64,000 bases of DNA, from positions 295,846-359,845 of the forward strand of contig NZ_FOYX01000001.1 of assembly GCF_900112245.1 (NCBI RefSeq), given 5' to 3'. The DNA is from Maribacter stanieri (GTDB taxonomy: Bacteria; Bacteroidota; Bacteroidia; Flavobacteriales; Flavobacteriaceae). The notes under the pieces are model-generated. The model was given only the letters and a program-made list of their open reading frames with translations. It was not told where the DNA came from and did no database searches. The position numbers and the translations under genes were made by a program. Shown one piece after another: positions 44,901 to 53,577 of the stretch; the first letter of the stretch is position 1, and each line of letters begins with the position of its first letter.

Positions 44901-45641
44901 TGGATAGAATTGTTTTCTTAACGAATATTGACCTCCGTGCTCCCCGTAACTATTTGTAGGATGGTGCATTGCAATTACGGTTGTACGATCACGATAGCCC
45001 TTTATTGCATCTTCGAGTTCTAAGAAAAATTTATCCCTACTTTTTATTTCGCACTTGTCGTTAATATCTGGACGTTTGTCCCAGTTCGTCAAATACCATT
45101 CCGTATCTATTGTAATTATCGCAACATCATCACCTATTTCTATCACATCTATGGGGCAACCGTTCTCTGGCAAAAAAGGATCTTTCTCTTTTTCTTTTAA
45201 TGCTCTTTTTATATAATTTTCTTCACGTTCAAGTCCAATTAATCCTTCTGTATACCAATCATGATTTCCTGGTATAAAAAGTGGTCTTCCCTTAAAGTTA
45301 TCTAAGGTTTTTATCTGGGCATCTAAATGGTTTGCCGCTGTTCTATATGCTTGTGTAGAATCTTTTGGGTCTGGTAATCCGGCCGGGTAAATATTATCCC
45401 CTAAGAAAATAGCAGTACTATTCTTATCCGCTTTATCCAATCTATCCTTGAAAATTTTTAGTGCTGGGTTCATTCCTCCCATCGGAGATAAGCCTGCATC
45501 TCCAATTAGATAAAATGTATGAGACACTTCCTTAGCCTCGTTTACATCAACGGCATATTTTTCATCAACGTATTTTGTCTTATGAGTTGCACAACCTGTA
45601 ATGAAAAGAAAAACCAATAGATATGCGTAATATTTTTTCAT
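41925..45641 (-). CDS. Lipoprotein fusion: calcineurin phosphatase + kinase-like middle region + outer-membrane beta-barrel
   Basis: About 1238 residues. The start at ATG 45641 gives a lipoprotein signal ending F-I-T-G-C (C17); the open frame reaches a TTG at 45689. Residues 40-360 form a metallophosphoesterase: L-I-G-D-A-G, F-L-G-D-N-I-Y, G-N-H-D-W-Y, M-H-H-P-T and S-G-H-E-H. Residues about 440-740 show a Lys in Y-V-M-R-A-L-R-K (near 470), G-D-W-D-R-H (about 609-614) and P-R-D-R-D-Q (about 634), a pattern reminiscent of FAM20C/HipA-type kinases (inference). From about 900 on, beta-strands of a BamA/D15-like barrel run to the terminal aromatic (G-L-G-F-G-F). The gene ends 8 bp from the convergent lipoprotein gene and is divergent from the HD gene. 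Confidence 0.75.
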   Translation of the reverse strand: MKKYYAYLLVFLFITGCATHKTKYVDEKYAVDVNEAKEVSHTFYLIGDAGLSPMGGMNPALKIFKDRLDKADKNSTAIFLGDNIYPAGLPDPKDSTQAYRTAANHLDAQIKTLDNFKGRPLFIPGNHDWYTEGLIGLEREENYIKRALKEKEKDPFLPENGCPIDVIEIGDDVAIITIDTEWYLTNWDKRPDINDKCEIKSRDKFFLELEDAIKGYRDRTTVIAMHHPTNSYGEHGGQYSLRKQFYPKQMAVPVPVLGSFINVLRSTSGASVEDVNNKRYRELMNRVTTLAQYSDRVIFASGHEHTLQYILENNTPQIVSGSGAKEGFTKLLNGSQFNTGKMGYATLEVYKDGSSRVRFYGVGDDNSEEFLFTNEVFPPTQIEYVDQLTASFPDSVKASVYSQKEIDKSGFFKGIWGERYRKYYGTEVKVPTVNLDSLMGGLEPVKKGGGHQSKSLRLRAKDGREYVMRALRKSAELYLQSMAFQDQYVLDDLKETYTQELLQDFYTGSHPYGPFTTAKLSDAVGIYHTNPVLYYVPKQPALKEFNDSFGDELYMIEEHTGDGHGDLASFGYSNELKSTDSMLEDLRDDEQYEVDKDLYLRARLFDMVLGDWDRHVDQWRWAEFKEKDKTIYRPVPRDRDQVFSKMGDGALMNLATRIIPGLRLMEGFNDEIRNVKGFNSSPMTYVLDLTLLGETEKSQWLAQAKYLQDNLKSSDIDEAFKSFPVEVRDETVDEIKKTLLARLGNIQETANEYYKILNKYAVVAGTDKDDWFEINRLNDTETEVKVYRNISDKKKRLFYYKVFTKEDTKELWVFGLDDDDIFEVKNPSNYSGVKVRIIGGHNNDIYRIEDGRNVALYDFKSKKNTFEETGGAKVKLSDDYELNTYQPLKLRNSYNQIIPTIGFNPDDGVRIGFMNTYTYNGFRQNPFTQQHTFAASYYFATSGFDFKYQGEFAHVFENWNAELSARFTSPNFAVNFFGFGNNTENFDDDLELDYNRVKLRQIDFSPSLVWRGQLGAKVKFGVSYENISVEETNDRFINTFYQENGEETNSDFVGVNAAYTYENKDNEAFPTLGMSSSLQVGFKENLSKESGSFGYIIPSLGFDYKLIPNGRLVLATKWKAQFNIGDDYEFYQAASIGGLDGLRGFRNQRFTGKTSYYQNTDIRFSLKKKRTRLLPIAMGLFGGFDYGRVWYPEMSSGRWHTSYGGGFFLNASDIISINTAIFASEDGPRFTFGLGFGF

Positions 45642-45698
45642 AGCACTATAACCCTCTTTAAATTTTCGTAATTTGGGAAATTCTAACAAAACTCTTCC

Positions 45699-46916
45699 AT
45701 GTCAAACATCTTAGAAAAGACACAACAATTTGCTGTAGAATTACTTACCAACCAATTGGACAAGAACTTCTTATATCACAATCTAAGACACACTCAACGC
45801 GTAGTCAAAAGTACTAAACAAATATTGGATTCATGTTCTCTATCCGATGAAGATAAGGAGATATTAGAGCTGGTTGCTTGGCTACATGATACTGGTTATA
45901 CTAAAGGCATTAAGGATCATGAAGAGCATAGCTGTGAGATAGCACAAGAGTTTTTAGAAAAAGAAGGATATGACAAAGAGCGAATAGAAAAAGTTAAAAA
46001 GTGCATACTTGCCACCAAATGGAATGCCAAACCCACTAATTTGATGGATGAGATAATACGCGATGCCGACTCTTCTCATTTTGCACAAAGTAGCTATATA
46101 GAAACTTCAGATTTATTACGCGAAGAGCTAAAACTTCTTGGAATAAAAAAATATTCTTATAAAGAATGGTTAGATATCAATATTCAGGTTTTTAGAACCG
46201 ACCACCAATACTATACAGATTACGCAAAGGAAAATTGGTTAGAGAAAAAAGACAAAAATTTAAGAAAACTTGTAAAGGATAAAAAGTCTGAAAAGAAACT
46301 TGCCAAGAAAGAAAAACTTAAAGCTCAATTTAAAAGTGAGAGCCCTGATCGTGGAATACAAACACTATACCGTGTAACACTAAAAAACCATATTACCCTT
46401 AGTGATATTGCAGACACCAAAGCGAACATATTATTATCTGTAAACGCCATTATCATATCATTAGCGCTGTCTAATCTTATACCAAAATTAGACAACCCAT
46501 CTAATGACTACCTTATTTACCCTACGGTAATATTTGTATTTTTTAGCGTAGTTTCTATGGTACTCGCTGTTTTAGCAACCAGGCCAAATGTAACCAGTGG
46601 CGAATTCACCAAAGAAGATGTCAAGAACAAAAACGTAAATCTATTGTTCTTTGGGAATTTTCATAAAATGGCATTAAGCGATTATGAATGGGCTATACAA
46701 GAAATGCTTAAGGACAAAGATTATATATACACTTCATTAACGAAGGATCTTTATTTTCTTGGGATTGTACTTAATAGAAAATACTCGCTACTTCGTTGGA
46801 CCTATACAATTTTTATGATTGGCATGATACTATCTGTAATAGCATTTGCAGTTTCATTCAAGTTCTTTGGTCCTGATCGTAAAATAGAACTACTTAGTCA
46901 AGTTCTATTCTTTTAA
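45699..46916 (+). CDS. HD-domain phosphohydrolase fused to a PycTM-like membrane effector module
   Basis: 405 residues. The N-terminal HD domain has H27/H31 in Y-H-N-L-R-H, the HD doublet H63-D64 in L-H-D-T-G-Y, further His at 74 and 77, and R-D-A-D-S-S near residue 120, so the metal site looks complete. A charged linker (residues about 180-210, Lys-rich) leads to a C-terminal module with A-D-T-K-A-N-I-L-L-S-V-N-A and three membrane helices, matching from memory the Pycsar effector PycTM family (formerly DUF5706). HD domains often cleave nucleotides or cyclic nucleotides. No pyrimidine cyclase gene is in the window. The gene overlaps the convergent GAF gene by 12 bp. Confidence 0.8.
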   Translation: MSNILEKTQQFAVELLTNQLDKNFLYHNLRHTQRVVKSTKQILDSCSLSDEDKEILELVAWLHDTGYTKGIKDHEEHSCEIAQEFLEKEGYDKERIEKVKKCILATKWNAKPTNLMDEIIRDADSSHFAQSSYIETSDLLREELKLLGIKKYSYKEWLDINIQVFRTDHQYYTDYAKENWLEKKDKNLRKLVKDKKSEKKLAKKEKLKAQFKSESPDRGIQTLYRVTLKNHITLSDIADTKANILLSVNAIIISLALSNLIPKLDNPSNDYLIYPTVIFVFFSVVSMVLAVLATRPNVTSGEFTKEDVKNKNVNLLFFGNFHKMALSDYEWAIQEMLKDKDYIYTSLTKDLYFLGIVLNRKYSLLRWTYTIFMIGMILSVIAFAVSFKFFGPDRKIELLSQVLFF

Positions 46917-49277
46917 AGCATCCATTAAATCTTGATAAGTATATGTCTTTTCAGGTTCTTGCTCTCTTTTATAAAGTATTTCTGCCCTAATTGCTTTTAA
47001 ACCAGACACGCCCTGTAAGCCTTCTAATTCAACAATTTCAATCTTATCGGTAAAGCAGCCTTTAGATTTTAGAAACTTAATATACCTTAAGTATTCTAGC
47101 TCATCTTTTTTCTGAGAATATACAATAGAAAGAACCCCTTTTTCAGTTAAACGCTGATTTGTTCCTTTTATATAAGACTTATCTATTCTTTTCTTTATAA
47201 CCTCGTAACGAGCATTATAGGTACCATCAACATCAAACTGTTTTTCGTCCATTCTAAAACGAATAGATAATGATGTGTTATATACCAATATTAATGATGC
47301 TACATCCAACGGTACCGGTAATTTTGGTTTCAATGAATAATGGGCATTTTCCATCTCGCACATTACTTGTAACTGCCACAACCTTAAATTATTAAGATAC
47401 AAAGGGTTATACCCCTTATTTTCTGAGATTGAAGAACCAATATACATGTTGTGTTCTACACCATCAGTTTTATAACGCTCATAGTAATGCGGATACATTG
47501 CCTGTGCGCTTTCTTGTCTTTTATCAATAATTGCGGAAACCTTTTTATTAATCAATGTTACGCTTTCATCGTAATTCTTTCTATGATCATAATATGAACC
47601 TGTACCCATATCAATTTTAGACTCATACTTTAAAATATGTTTCTCGATATCTTTGTCGTTCTTTTTAAGATGTTCAAAAACAGGAGTAATCTCATCGTTT
47701 ACAAAATCGAAAATTGCTTGTTCACTATTGGTATAAAGTGTCTCTTTAATACTTTCTAGGTGGTTATTGACTCTAAAAATCAACTCCTCATAGATAGGCA
47801 GCTCCCATTTTTTAAATGCAATATTTAATACATTATCAATTTCAGATAACTGAATCATTAAATCTCGCTGTATGGCTAAATTTCTAGCTTGCGAAGAATC
47901 TTTAATATCTATTTGCCCAAATAGTGGATATACATCTTTGAAAACGATTTCCTTGAACGAAGGAGATCTTCCCTCGGTTTCATCAAGAATAAATTTTTTG
48001 GCTTCTTCTTGAAATTTCCAATATACCGATGAATGAACAGACGTACACTCATTCTGTATAATAGCGTCTATCCTATTGTTTTCCTCATTTTTAGTACGTA
48101 CAACTGCCGATACTATAAAAGGCATAACATCATCAAGCTTTTGTGCATTAACACCATTAAGAACGCCTTTCTTCTCAGAAACTATTTCCAAAACTCCTAA
48201 AAGGTTATTTTCAAAAGCTATTGGTGCAAAAATAGCACTTTGCACACCTTGCTCTTTTAACCCTTTAAAGGGCTGCATATTACCAGATTGTTCAACTTTA
48301 AGGTCTATATCTGCTATAGTATAGTATGAGTTACTTCCAATTAATTTATCATAAGAATCTTCACAAAGGGCATTTTTACAATTCATGTGATGCTCCCCTC
48401 TTAAAAGAAAACTTTCGAAACCCATGCCCGCTACCTCTTCAAATTGATCTTTCTTAGCATCAAAAGAGGCAAAACCAACTTTAATATTCGGCAATCTAAA
48501 AAAGGATTTAAACGTTTCTTGCAAATCATGCATGAATTTCGCCGGTTGTAAAGTATCCTTTGATATTAATTTCGATTTAATATTTGATATTGCCTGTTCC
48601 ATGGTAACATCAAACAAATTAGCAATTACAAATCCTTTACTAATAAAACTTTCTGGCGGAATTTTCTCTATCCAAAGCGTTGCATCCGTAGGGTTTGCTA
48701 AAAGTTCATCTACATCTTCTTGTGTAATCTCTTTTGCTTTATCGGTAGGTATAATATCAATAAAATCGGCATTATATAAAATGCGATAATGACGCATTAC
48801 ACCAGCTGCATCTGGAATATCATAAAAGTAAGGACGACTAAAATCTAGCTGATAACCGTAGTAATAATTTAAAATAACCACACAGCTCATAATATAATCC
48901 ATCTCTTCACCAAGATTTCGCAATTCTGGTTCGTAGTTATCCCCTGCTTCACTAATTATAGTTTGAAACCGTTTAGAAGATTTTATAATAGTATTTTGAA
49001 AAGGAAGGGTTGCAACCTTTATCTCATTTCCACTTAATGCTTCTGTAAACGTATCTTGTAAAATACGCTCGATCAAATCTTTATTTTTCTCTAATAGACT
49101 AAAATCCGAAAAACCGTCACGTAACTCAGGGAAACCTTTTTCAACTGCCAATATTCTTTCTGCTGTAGCAGCCAAAAATGGATTGTCACCTTTTAATTGT
49201 TGATCGTACTTCTGTAGAAGTTTTTCAAAACTTATAAGGTGCTTAACCGGCATTTTCAATCTATCGTGCTTTCCCAT
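46905..49277 (-). CDS. Large GAF-domain protein of unknown function
   Basis: 790 residues, no signal peptide or membrane helix, so cytoplasmic. A GAF domain lies at about residues 245-400 (I-F-A-P-I-A-F-E-N-N-L-L-G-V-L-E-I-V-S typical of GAF beta-strands). Both flanks are mostly alpha-helical. The C-terminal part (S-L-S-I-R-F-R-M-D-E, then G-T-Y-N-A-R-Y-E) has no fold I recognise: no histidine kinase, GGDEF, EAL or cyclase motif is visible. An internal start at ATG 49253 is possible. It converges on the HD-PycTM gene (12-bp overlap) and diverges from the metallophosphoesterase gene, which suggests a signalling neighbourhood. Confidence 0.75.
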   Translation of the reverse strand: MGKHDRLKMPVKHLISFEKLLQKYDQQLKGDNPFLAATAERILAVEKGFPELRDGFSDFSLLEKNKDLIERILQDTFTEALSGNEIKVATLPFQNTIIKSSKRFQTIISEAGDNYEPELRNLGEEMDYIMSCVVILNYYYGYQLDFSRPYFYDIPDAAGVMRHYRILYNADFIDIIPTDKAKEITQEDVDELLANPTDATLWIEKIPPESFISKGFVIANLFDVTMEQAISNIKSKLISKDTLQPAKFMHDLQETFKSFFRLPNIKVGFASFDAKKDQFEEVAGMGFESFLLRGEHHMNCKNALCEDSYDKLIGSNSYYTIADIDLKVEQSGNMQPFKGLKEQGVQSAIFAPIAFENNLLGVLEIVSEKKGVLNGVNAQKLDDVMPFIVSAVVRTKNEENNRIDAIIQNECTSVHSSVYWKFQEEAKKFILDETEGRSPSFKEIVFKDVYPLFGQIDIKDSSQARNLAIQRDLMIQLSEIDNVLNIAFKKWELPIYEELIFRVNNHLESIKETLYTNSEQAIFDFVNDEITPVFEHLKKNDKDIEKHILKYESKIDMGTGSYYDHRKNYDESVTLINKKVSAIIDKRQESAQAMYPHYYERYKTDGVEHNMYIGSSISENKGYNPLYLNNLRLWQLQVMCEMENAHYSLKPKLPVPLDVASLILVYNTSLSIRFRMDEKQFDVDGTYNARYEVIKKRIDKSYIKGTNQRLTEKGVLSIVYSQKKDELEYLRYIKFLKSKGCFTDKIEIVELEGLQGVSGLKAIRAEILYKREQEPEKTYTYQDLMDALKE

Positions 49278-49388
49278 GACCTAGTTAGTCTACAATTAAG
49301 CTGTAAAGTTACAAAACATACCATATTTTTTAGTGTACTAAGTTCTTATGGTTAACGGGATTTTCGGATATTTAACGAAAAATAGACC

Positions 49389-50288
49389 ATGTCATCGGAT
49401 AGTAGACTTACAAGAGCTTACAAAAACGCTAAAGTTATCCCGTTTGACGACTCTTCTAAGTTTATACTTTTTAGCGATTGTCACAGGGGTGATAATAGTT
49501 TTGCCGATGAATTTGCCAACAATAGAAATATCTATTTCCATGCTCTTAAATTCTATTTTTCTGAAGGATTTGACTACTGTGAGCTTGGCGATGGTGATGA
49601 ACTGTGGGAAAACATTTATTTTGAATCTATTTTTGAAGCCCATAAAAATGTTTACAAACTATTAAAACAGTTTCATTTAGCACATAGACTGCATATGATT
49701 TGGGGAAATCATGATATGGTTTATAAAGATGAGGCTTATGTAAAAAAGCATTTATCTAGTTATTTTGAGCCTATAGATGACAAAGATAAATCGTTATTTG
49801 AAGGTATAAAATATCATGAAGCCCTTATCTTAAAACATAAAAATACAAACCAAGAAGTCTTTCTTACCCATGGCCACCAAGCAGATTGGTGGAATTATAC
49901 ATTTTGGCGCTGGGGTAGATTTTTGGTAAGAGTGTTATGGAAACCGTTACAAGTTTGGGGTATTGCAGACCCTACATCTCCTGCTAAAAATTATACTGAA
50001 CTAATAAAAGTAGAGCGACGTATAAAAAAATGGATTTTAAAGAATAATCTTAAAGTAACTGTCGTAGGTCATACCCACAGACCTCGTTTTCCAGAGCCTG
50101 GAGATATACCTCTTTTTAATGATGGCAGCTGTGTACACCCAAGAAGTATTACCGGAATAGAAATTGAAAATGGTTGTATTTCTTTGATAAAATGGCAAAT
50201 AAACACCACAGATGATGGCACACTTCGTGTGGTTCGAATTTTGTTGGAAGGCCCTCAGAAATTAAAAGATTATTTAGATAATATTTAA
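49389..50288 (+). CDS. Calcineurin-like metallophosphoesterase
   Basis: 299 residues, no signal peptide. Dimetal-site motifs are D30-x-H32 in F-S-D-C-H-R-G, G-D-G-D-E, W-G-N-H-D-M, T-H-G-H-Q-A-D and V-G-H-T-H-R-P near the C-terminus. The set is close to UDP-2,3-diacylglucosamine hydrolase (LpxH-like) enzymes but longer, so the substrate stays open. The gene is one base upstream of the membrane AraC regulator and divergent from the GAF gene. Confidence 0.85.
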   Translation: MSSDSRLTRAYKNAKVIPFDDSSKFILFSDCHRGDNSFADEFANNRNIYFHALKFYFSEGFDYCELGDGDELWENIYFESIFEAHKNVYKLLKQFHLAHRLHMIWGNHDMVYKDEAYVKKHLSSYFEPIDDKDKSLFEGIKYHEALILKHKNTNQEVFLTHGHQADWWNYTFWRWGRFLVRVLWKPLQVWGIADPTSPAKNYTELIKVERRIKKWILKNNLKVTVVGHTHRPRFPEPGDIPLFNDGSCVHPRSITGIEIENGCISLIKWQINTTDDGTLRVVRILLEGPQKLKDYLDNI

Positions 50289-50289
50289 G

Positions 50290-51465
50290 ATGGATACGCT
50301 CCAAGACTTCATAGCGCAAATTCCTGTTAGACATAACATTACTTCTACCATAATGCTATTAGGAGTGGCGCAAAATCTATTTTTAAGTATCGTACTTTTT
50401 GTAAAAAGCAAAAACAATAGATTACTACTCTATTTTGCATTTTTATTATTATTCGGAACACTGGTTTTTTTGGATACTTATTTGTGTTACACCGGTCTCA
50501 TAAAACACCTTCTTGAATGGAATGATTCTTCTGAAGTTTTTGTTTTGCTTATAGGTCCTTTTCTCTACTTTACTATTTATGCATTTTTGAAAAGAAAACC
50601 TATTTCTATACGTATGGCTTGGTGGCACTTAATTTTACCACTAGGTTATCTTTTATCACAGATTCCGTTTTACACGGCTCCAGTTTCGGTTAAACTAAAC
50701 GCTTATTTAGGTGCGTATTTTAATAATTTAGGTACCGCATCGGTTCCAGACACATTTAACTACTCGTACCATCACATCAAAGATATATTTGATTGGTTAA
50801 TTTTATGTAGTTTACTGTTATATACATTATTATCAATAAAACTAGTCAAAGAAGAACGATATAGAAATAATACAGATAAAGCAAACCTTAAATCCGCTAA
50901 ATACATTTTCACTCGTAATTCCGCCATAATACTCTTAACTTTTTTCATTCTTCTATTTGCTGTTTTCTACATATATGACGACGATGGCGGAGACCATTTT
51001 ATTGCCATTTTCCAAACTTTAGTATCATTTGCCACCACATACATTATTATTTCTAAATCTAAGTTCTTTGAAAAATCATGGGTTGCAGATAAATATGAAA
51101 CACTTTCGAATACAGCGGATGAAATAACATTTAAAGAAATTGAAACATTCGTGGACAACAACTTGTATTATACAAATAGCCATGCCAGTTTAAAACATCT
51201 TGCCGCCCAGTTAGGTATTCATCCAAATCAAATTTCAAAAACTATAAATTCAGATTTTGGTTCTAATTATAATCACTATATCAATAACAAAAGAATTGAA
51301 CTAGCTAAAGAGAGATTAGTAGACCCTAAATTTAGTCATCTAACAATTGAGGCTATCGGCGAATCAGTAGGATTTAAGTCAAAGTCTGCATTTTACAATG
51401 CTTTCAAAAAGATTTCGGGTATATCTCCCTTTAAATTTACAAAGTCAATTTCTCCAAAATTGTAA
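50290..51465 (+). CDS. AraC-family regulator with seven-helix membrane sensor
   Basis: 391 residues. About seven hydrophobic helices occupy residues 15-240 (for example T-I-M-L-L-G-V-A-Q-N-L-F-L-S-I-V-L-F), then the cytoplasmic C-terminus carries an AraC helix-turn-helix (L-K-H-L-A-A-Q-L-G-I-H-P-N-Q-I-S-K, with the second motif S-V-G-F-K-S-K-S-A-F-Y-N-A-F-K-K). Such proteins sense signals in the membrane and bind DNA directly. It begins one base after the metallophosphoesterase stop and may be co-transcribed with it. A palindrome 5 bp past its stop lies in front of the acyltransferase gene. Confidence 0.87.
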   Translation: MDTLQDFIAQIPVRHNITSTIMLLGVAQNLFLSIVLFVKSKNNRLLLYFAFLLLFGTLVFLDTYLCYTGLIKHLLEWNDSSEVFVLLIGPFLYFTIYAFLKRKPISIRMAWWHLILPLGYLLSQIPFYTAPVSVKLNAYLGAYFNNLGTASVPDTFNYSYHHIKDIFDWLILCSLLLYTLLSIKLVKEERYRNNTDKANLKSAKYIFTRNSAIILLTFFILLFAVFYIYDDDGGDHFIAIFQTLVSFATTYIIISKSKFFEKSWVADKYETLSNTADEITFKEIETFVDNNLYYTNSHASLKHLAAQLGIHPNQISKTINSDFGSNYNHYINNKRIELAKERLVDPKFSHLTIEAIGESVGFKSKSAFYNAFKKISGISPFKFTKSISPKL

Positions 51466-51469
51466 TTCA

Positions 51470-51487
51470 GGACATATGGTAATGTCC
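51470..51487. promoter_or_regulatory. GGACAT-N6-ATGTCC palindrome before the acyltransferase gene
   Basis: GGACATATGGTAATGTCC has perfect 6-base arms. It begins 5 bp after the AraC-regulator stop and lies 54 bp upstream of the acyltransferase ATG. No T-run follows, so a protein-binding site is more likely than a terminator. The neighbouring AraC protein is the obvious candidate to bind it (inference). Confidence 0.4.
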
Positions 51488-51540
51488 AAAATTTATAATT
51501 CCAGATTTTTAAATTCAACTTTAATCCAAATCATTAGATT

Positions 51541-52662
51541 ATGGACAAAAAGTTTAGAAGGTATGATATCGATTGGTTGCGAGTATTCGTTTTTACACTC
51601 TTAATCATTTATCATTCAGGTATGTTCTTTGTGCCTTGGGGCTGGCATATAAAAAATAACAACATCTATGATTGGTTGAAGTGGCCAATGCTTTTTTTAA
51701 ATCAATGGAGACTGCCAATATTATTTCTAATTTCTGGTATGGGTACATTTTATGCCTTATCAAAAAGAAATATATGGCAATTTAATAAGGAGCGATTTTT
51801 GCGTTTAGGGATTCCCCTTGTTTTCGGTATGCTCGTTATTGTTCCTCCACAAGTATATTTTGAAAGATTGGTACATGGTCAATTTCAAGGTTCGTATTGG
51901 AGCTACCTGAGCACTATTGCCTATGACGGCATTTACCCAGAAGGCAATTTAAGTTGGCACCATCTGTGGTTTCTTCCCTATCTACTAATTTTTTCTGTAA
52001 TACTTTCTCCTATTTTCCTTTATATAAAAAATAATAAAAACAGATTTATACGTTGGATTAGCAAAGAAATTCAAAAACCTTACGGATTATACATTTTTAC
52101 GATTCCACTCTATTTATTGGAGTCTTTGCTAGAACCTTTTTATGACATAACCCATGACCTAATTAATGATTGGTTTAATTTTTTCTCTTCCATGACTTTA
52201 TTTTTCTTCGGATTTGTCATGGTCGCTTGCGGACCTATTCTTTGGAATGCAATCGAAAGGATACGCACAAAAGCTCTTTACTTAGGAATTATATGTTTCA
52301 TAGGAATGCTTATTACTTGGCAATTTGAAGACGGATACACTCGTCACTTTACCGAAGCTTTTCTGAAAATCGTAAATCTTTGGTCATGGATATTAGTGCT
52401 ATTAGGATATGCCGCTAAGTATAAAAACAAACCTAGTCCACTTTTGAGCTATGCCAATCGAGCTGTTTACCCATTCTACATTCTTCACCAAACCGTAACC
52501 GTAGGAATTGCATATTACATAAAGGATTTGCAATGGAGTTTGCTTTTAAAAGCTACAATTTTAATCGTAGGTACATTTTTAATATGTTGGTTAATTTATC
52601 ATTTAATCATATCAAAAATAAAACCTCTGCACCCTCTATTCGGATTAAAAAAAGGTAGTTAA
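51541..52662 (+). CDS. Acyltransferase-3 family membrane protein
   Basis: 373 residues with about ten membrane helices. The N-terminus R-R-Y-D-I-D-W-L-R-V is typical of acyltransferase-3/OpgC-type enzymes, and H25 in I-I-Y-H-S-G is the usual catalytic histidine. The family transfers acyl groups to sugars or glycans on the outer face of the inner membrane; the acceptor here is unknown. It stands alone between the AraC regulator (palindrome in between) and aquaporin. Confidence 0.86.
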   Translation: MDKKFRRYDIDWLRVFVFTLLIIYHSGMFFVPWGWHIKNNNIYDWLKWPMLFLNQWRLPILFLISGMGTFYALSKRNIWQFNKERFLRLGIPLVFGMLVIVPPQVYFERLVHGQFQGSYWSYLSTIAYDGIYPEGNLSWHHLWFLPYLLIFSVILSPIFLYIKNNKNRFIRWISKEIQKPYGLYIFTIPLYLLESLLEPFYDITHDLINDWFNFFSSMTLFFFGFVMVACGPILWNAIERIRTKALYLGIICFIGMLITWQFEDGYTRHFTEAFLKIVNLWSWILVLLGYAAKYKNKPSPLLSYANRAVYPFYILHQTVTVGIAYYIKDLQWSLLLKATILIVGTFLICWLIYHLIISKIKPLHPLFGLKKGS

Positions 52663-52784
52663 CTATATTTTATGTAAAAAATTAAACATCTAACCATTAA
52701 CAGTATTAACAAAACTCATAAAAAATTGTGACTTCATTAAACTTTTGGTTTCTAAATAAATACAATCAATTAAACCTTATTGAA

Positions 52785-53480
52785 ATGAAAAAATTTATTG
52801 CAGAATTTATCGGCACATTATGGCTTGTTTTAGGTGGTTGCGGTAGCGCCGTAATTGCCGCAGGATTTCCAGAACTAGGTATTGGCTTTGTTGGGGTCTC
52901 TTTAGCCTTTGGTTTAACCGTGGTTACCATGGCATATGCCATAGGTCACATTTCTGGCTGTCATTTAAACCCAGCCGTAACCATTGGTGTTTGGATAGGT
53001 GGGCGTTTTGACGGCAAAGATGTTTTTCCTTATATAGTTGCCCAGGTAATGGGCGGTATTGCAGGTGCAGCTATTCTTTTTCTTATTGCTTCTGGCAAGT
53101 CTGATTTTGTATTGGGCGGCTTTGCCTCCAATGGTTACGGTGAACATTCACCTGGCGGTTATGGCATGACCTCTGCCTTGATCATTGAAGTAGTAATGAC
53201 CTTCATTTTCCTATTCGTAATATTAGGTTCTACGTATACAAAAGCTCCTAGAGGTTTCGCCGGTTTGGCAATAGGTCTTTGTCTTACCCTAATTCACTTA
53301 ATAAGTATACCGGTTACCAATACCTCCGTAAACCCTGCACGTAGTACCAGTCAAGCCCTTTTTGTTGGAGATTGGGCGATAGATCAGCTTTGGTTATTTT
53401 GGTTAGCCCCAATAGTTGGTGCAATTTTAGCAGGATTAATTTACAAAGCAATTTCACCGGAAATAACAGATAATTTGTAA
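52785..53480 (+). CDS. aqpZ: Aquaporin Z
   Basis: 231 residues, six membrane helices. Two NPA half-helix motifs are visible: N62-P-A in H-L-N-P-A-V-T, and N183-P-A-R-S. The N-terminal E-F-I-G-T-L-W-L-V and the narrow-selectivity Arg after the second NPA fit AqpZ. It moves water through the inner membrane. The frame is open up to GTG 52728, but ATG 52785 is exactly the family start. A terminator follows the stop. Confidence 0.92.
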   Translation: MKKFIAEFIGTLWLVLGGCGSAVIAAGFPELGIGFVGVSLAFGLTVVTMAYAIGHISGCHLNPAVTIGVWIGGRFDGKDVFPYIVAQVMGGIAGAAILFLIASGKSDFVLGGFASNGYGEHSPGGYGMTSALIIEVVMTFIFLFVILGSTYTKAPRGFAGLAIGLCLTLIHLISIPVTNTSVNPARSTSQALFVGDWAIDQLWLFWLAPIVGAILAGLIYKAISPEITDNL

Positions 53481-53494
53481 AATATTTATGACCA

Positions 53495-53535
53495 AGCTCA
53501 TCGTATTTAGATAAAGTATGATGAGCTTTTTTTTT
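53495..53535 (+). terminator. Rho-independent terminator of aqpZ
   Basis: Arms AGCTCATC (53496-53503) and GATGAGCT (53521-53528), extendable inward with G-T pairs, are followed by a run of eight Ts (53528-53535). It separates aqpZ from the gntP operon. Confidence 0.85.
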
Positions 53536-53577
53536 ATGGTATATTTAGAGAATCAACTAAACTAACTCTTTTAAAAT

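Noticed and set aside
45699..46916. Calling a complete Pycsar defence system
   Set aside because: Only an effector-like module is visible; no pyrimidine cyclase gene lies in the window, and the HD-PycTM form may be housekeeping.
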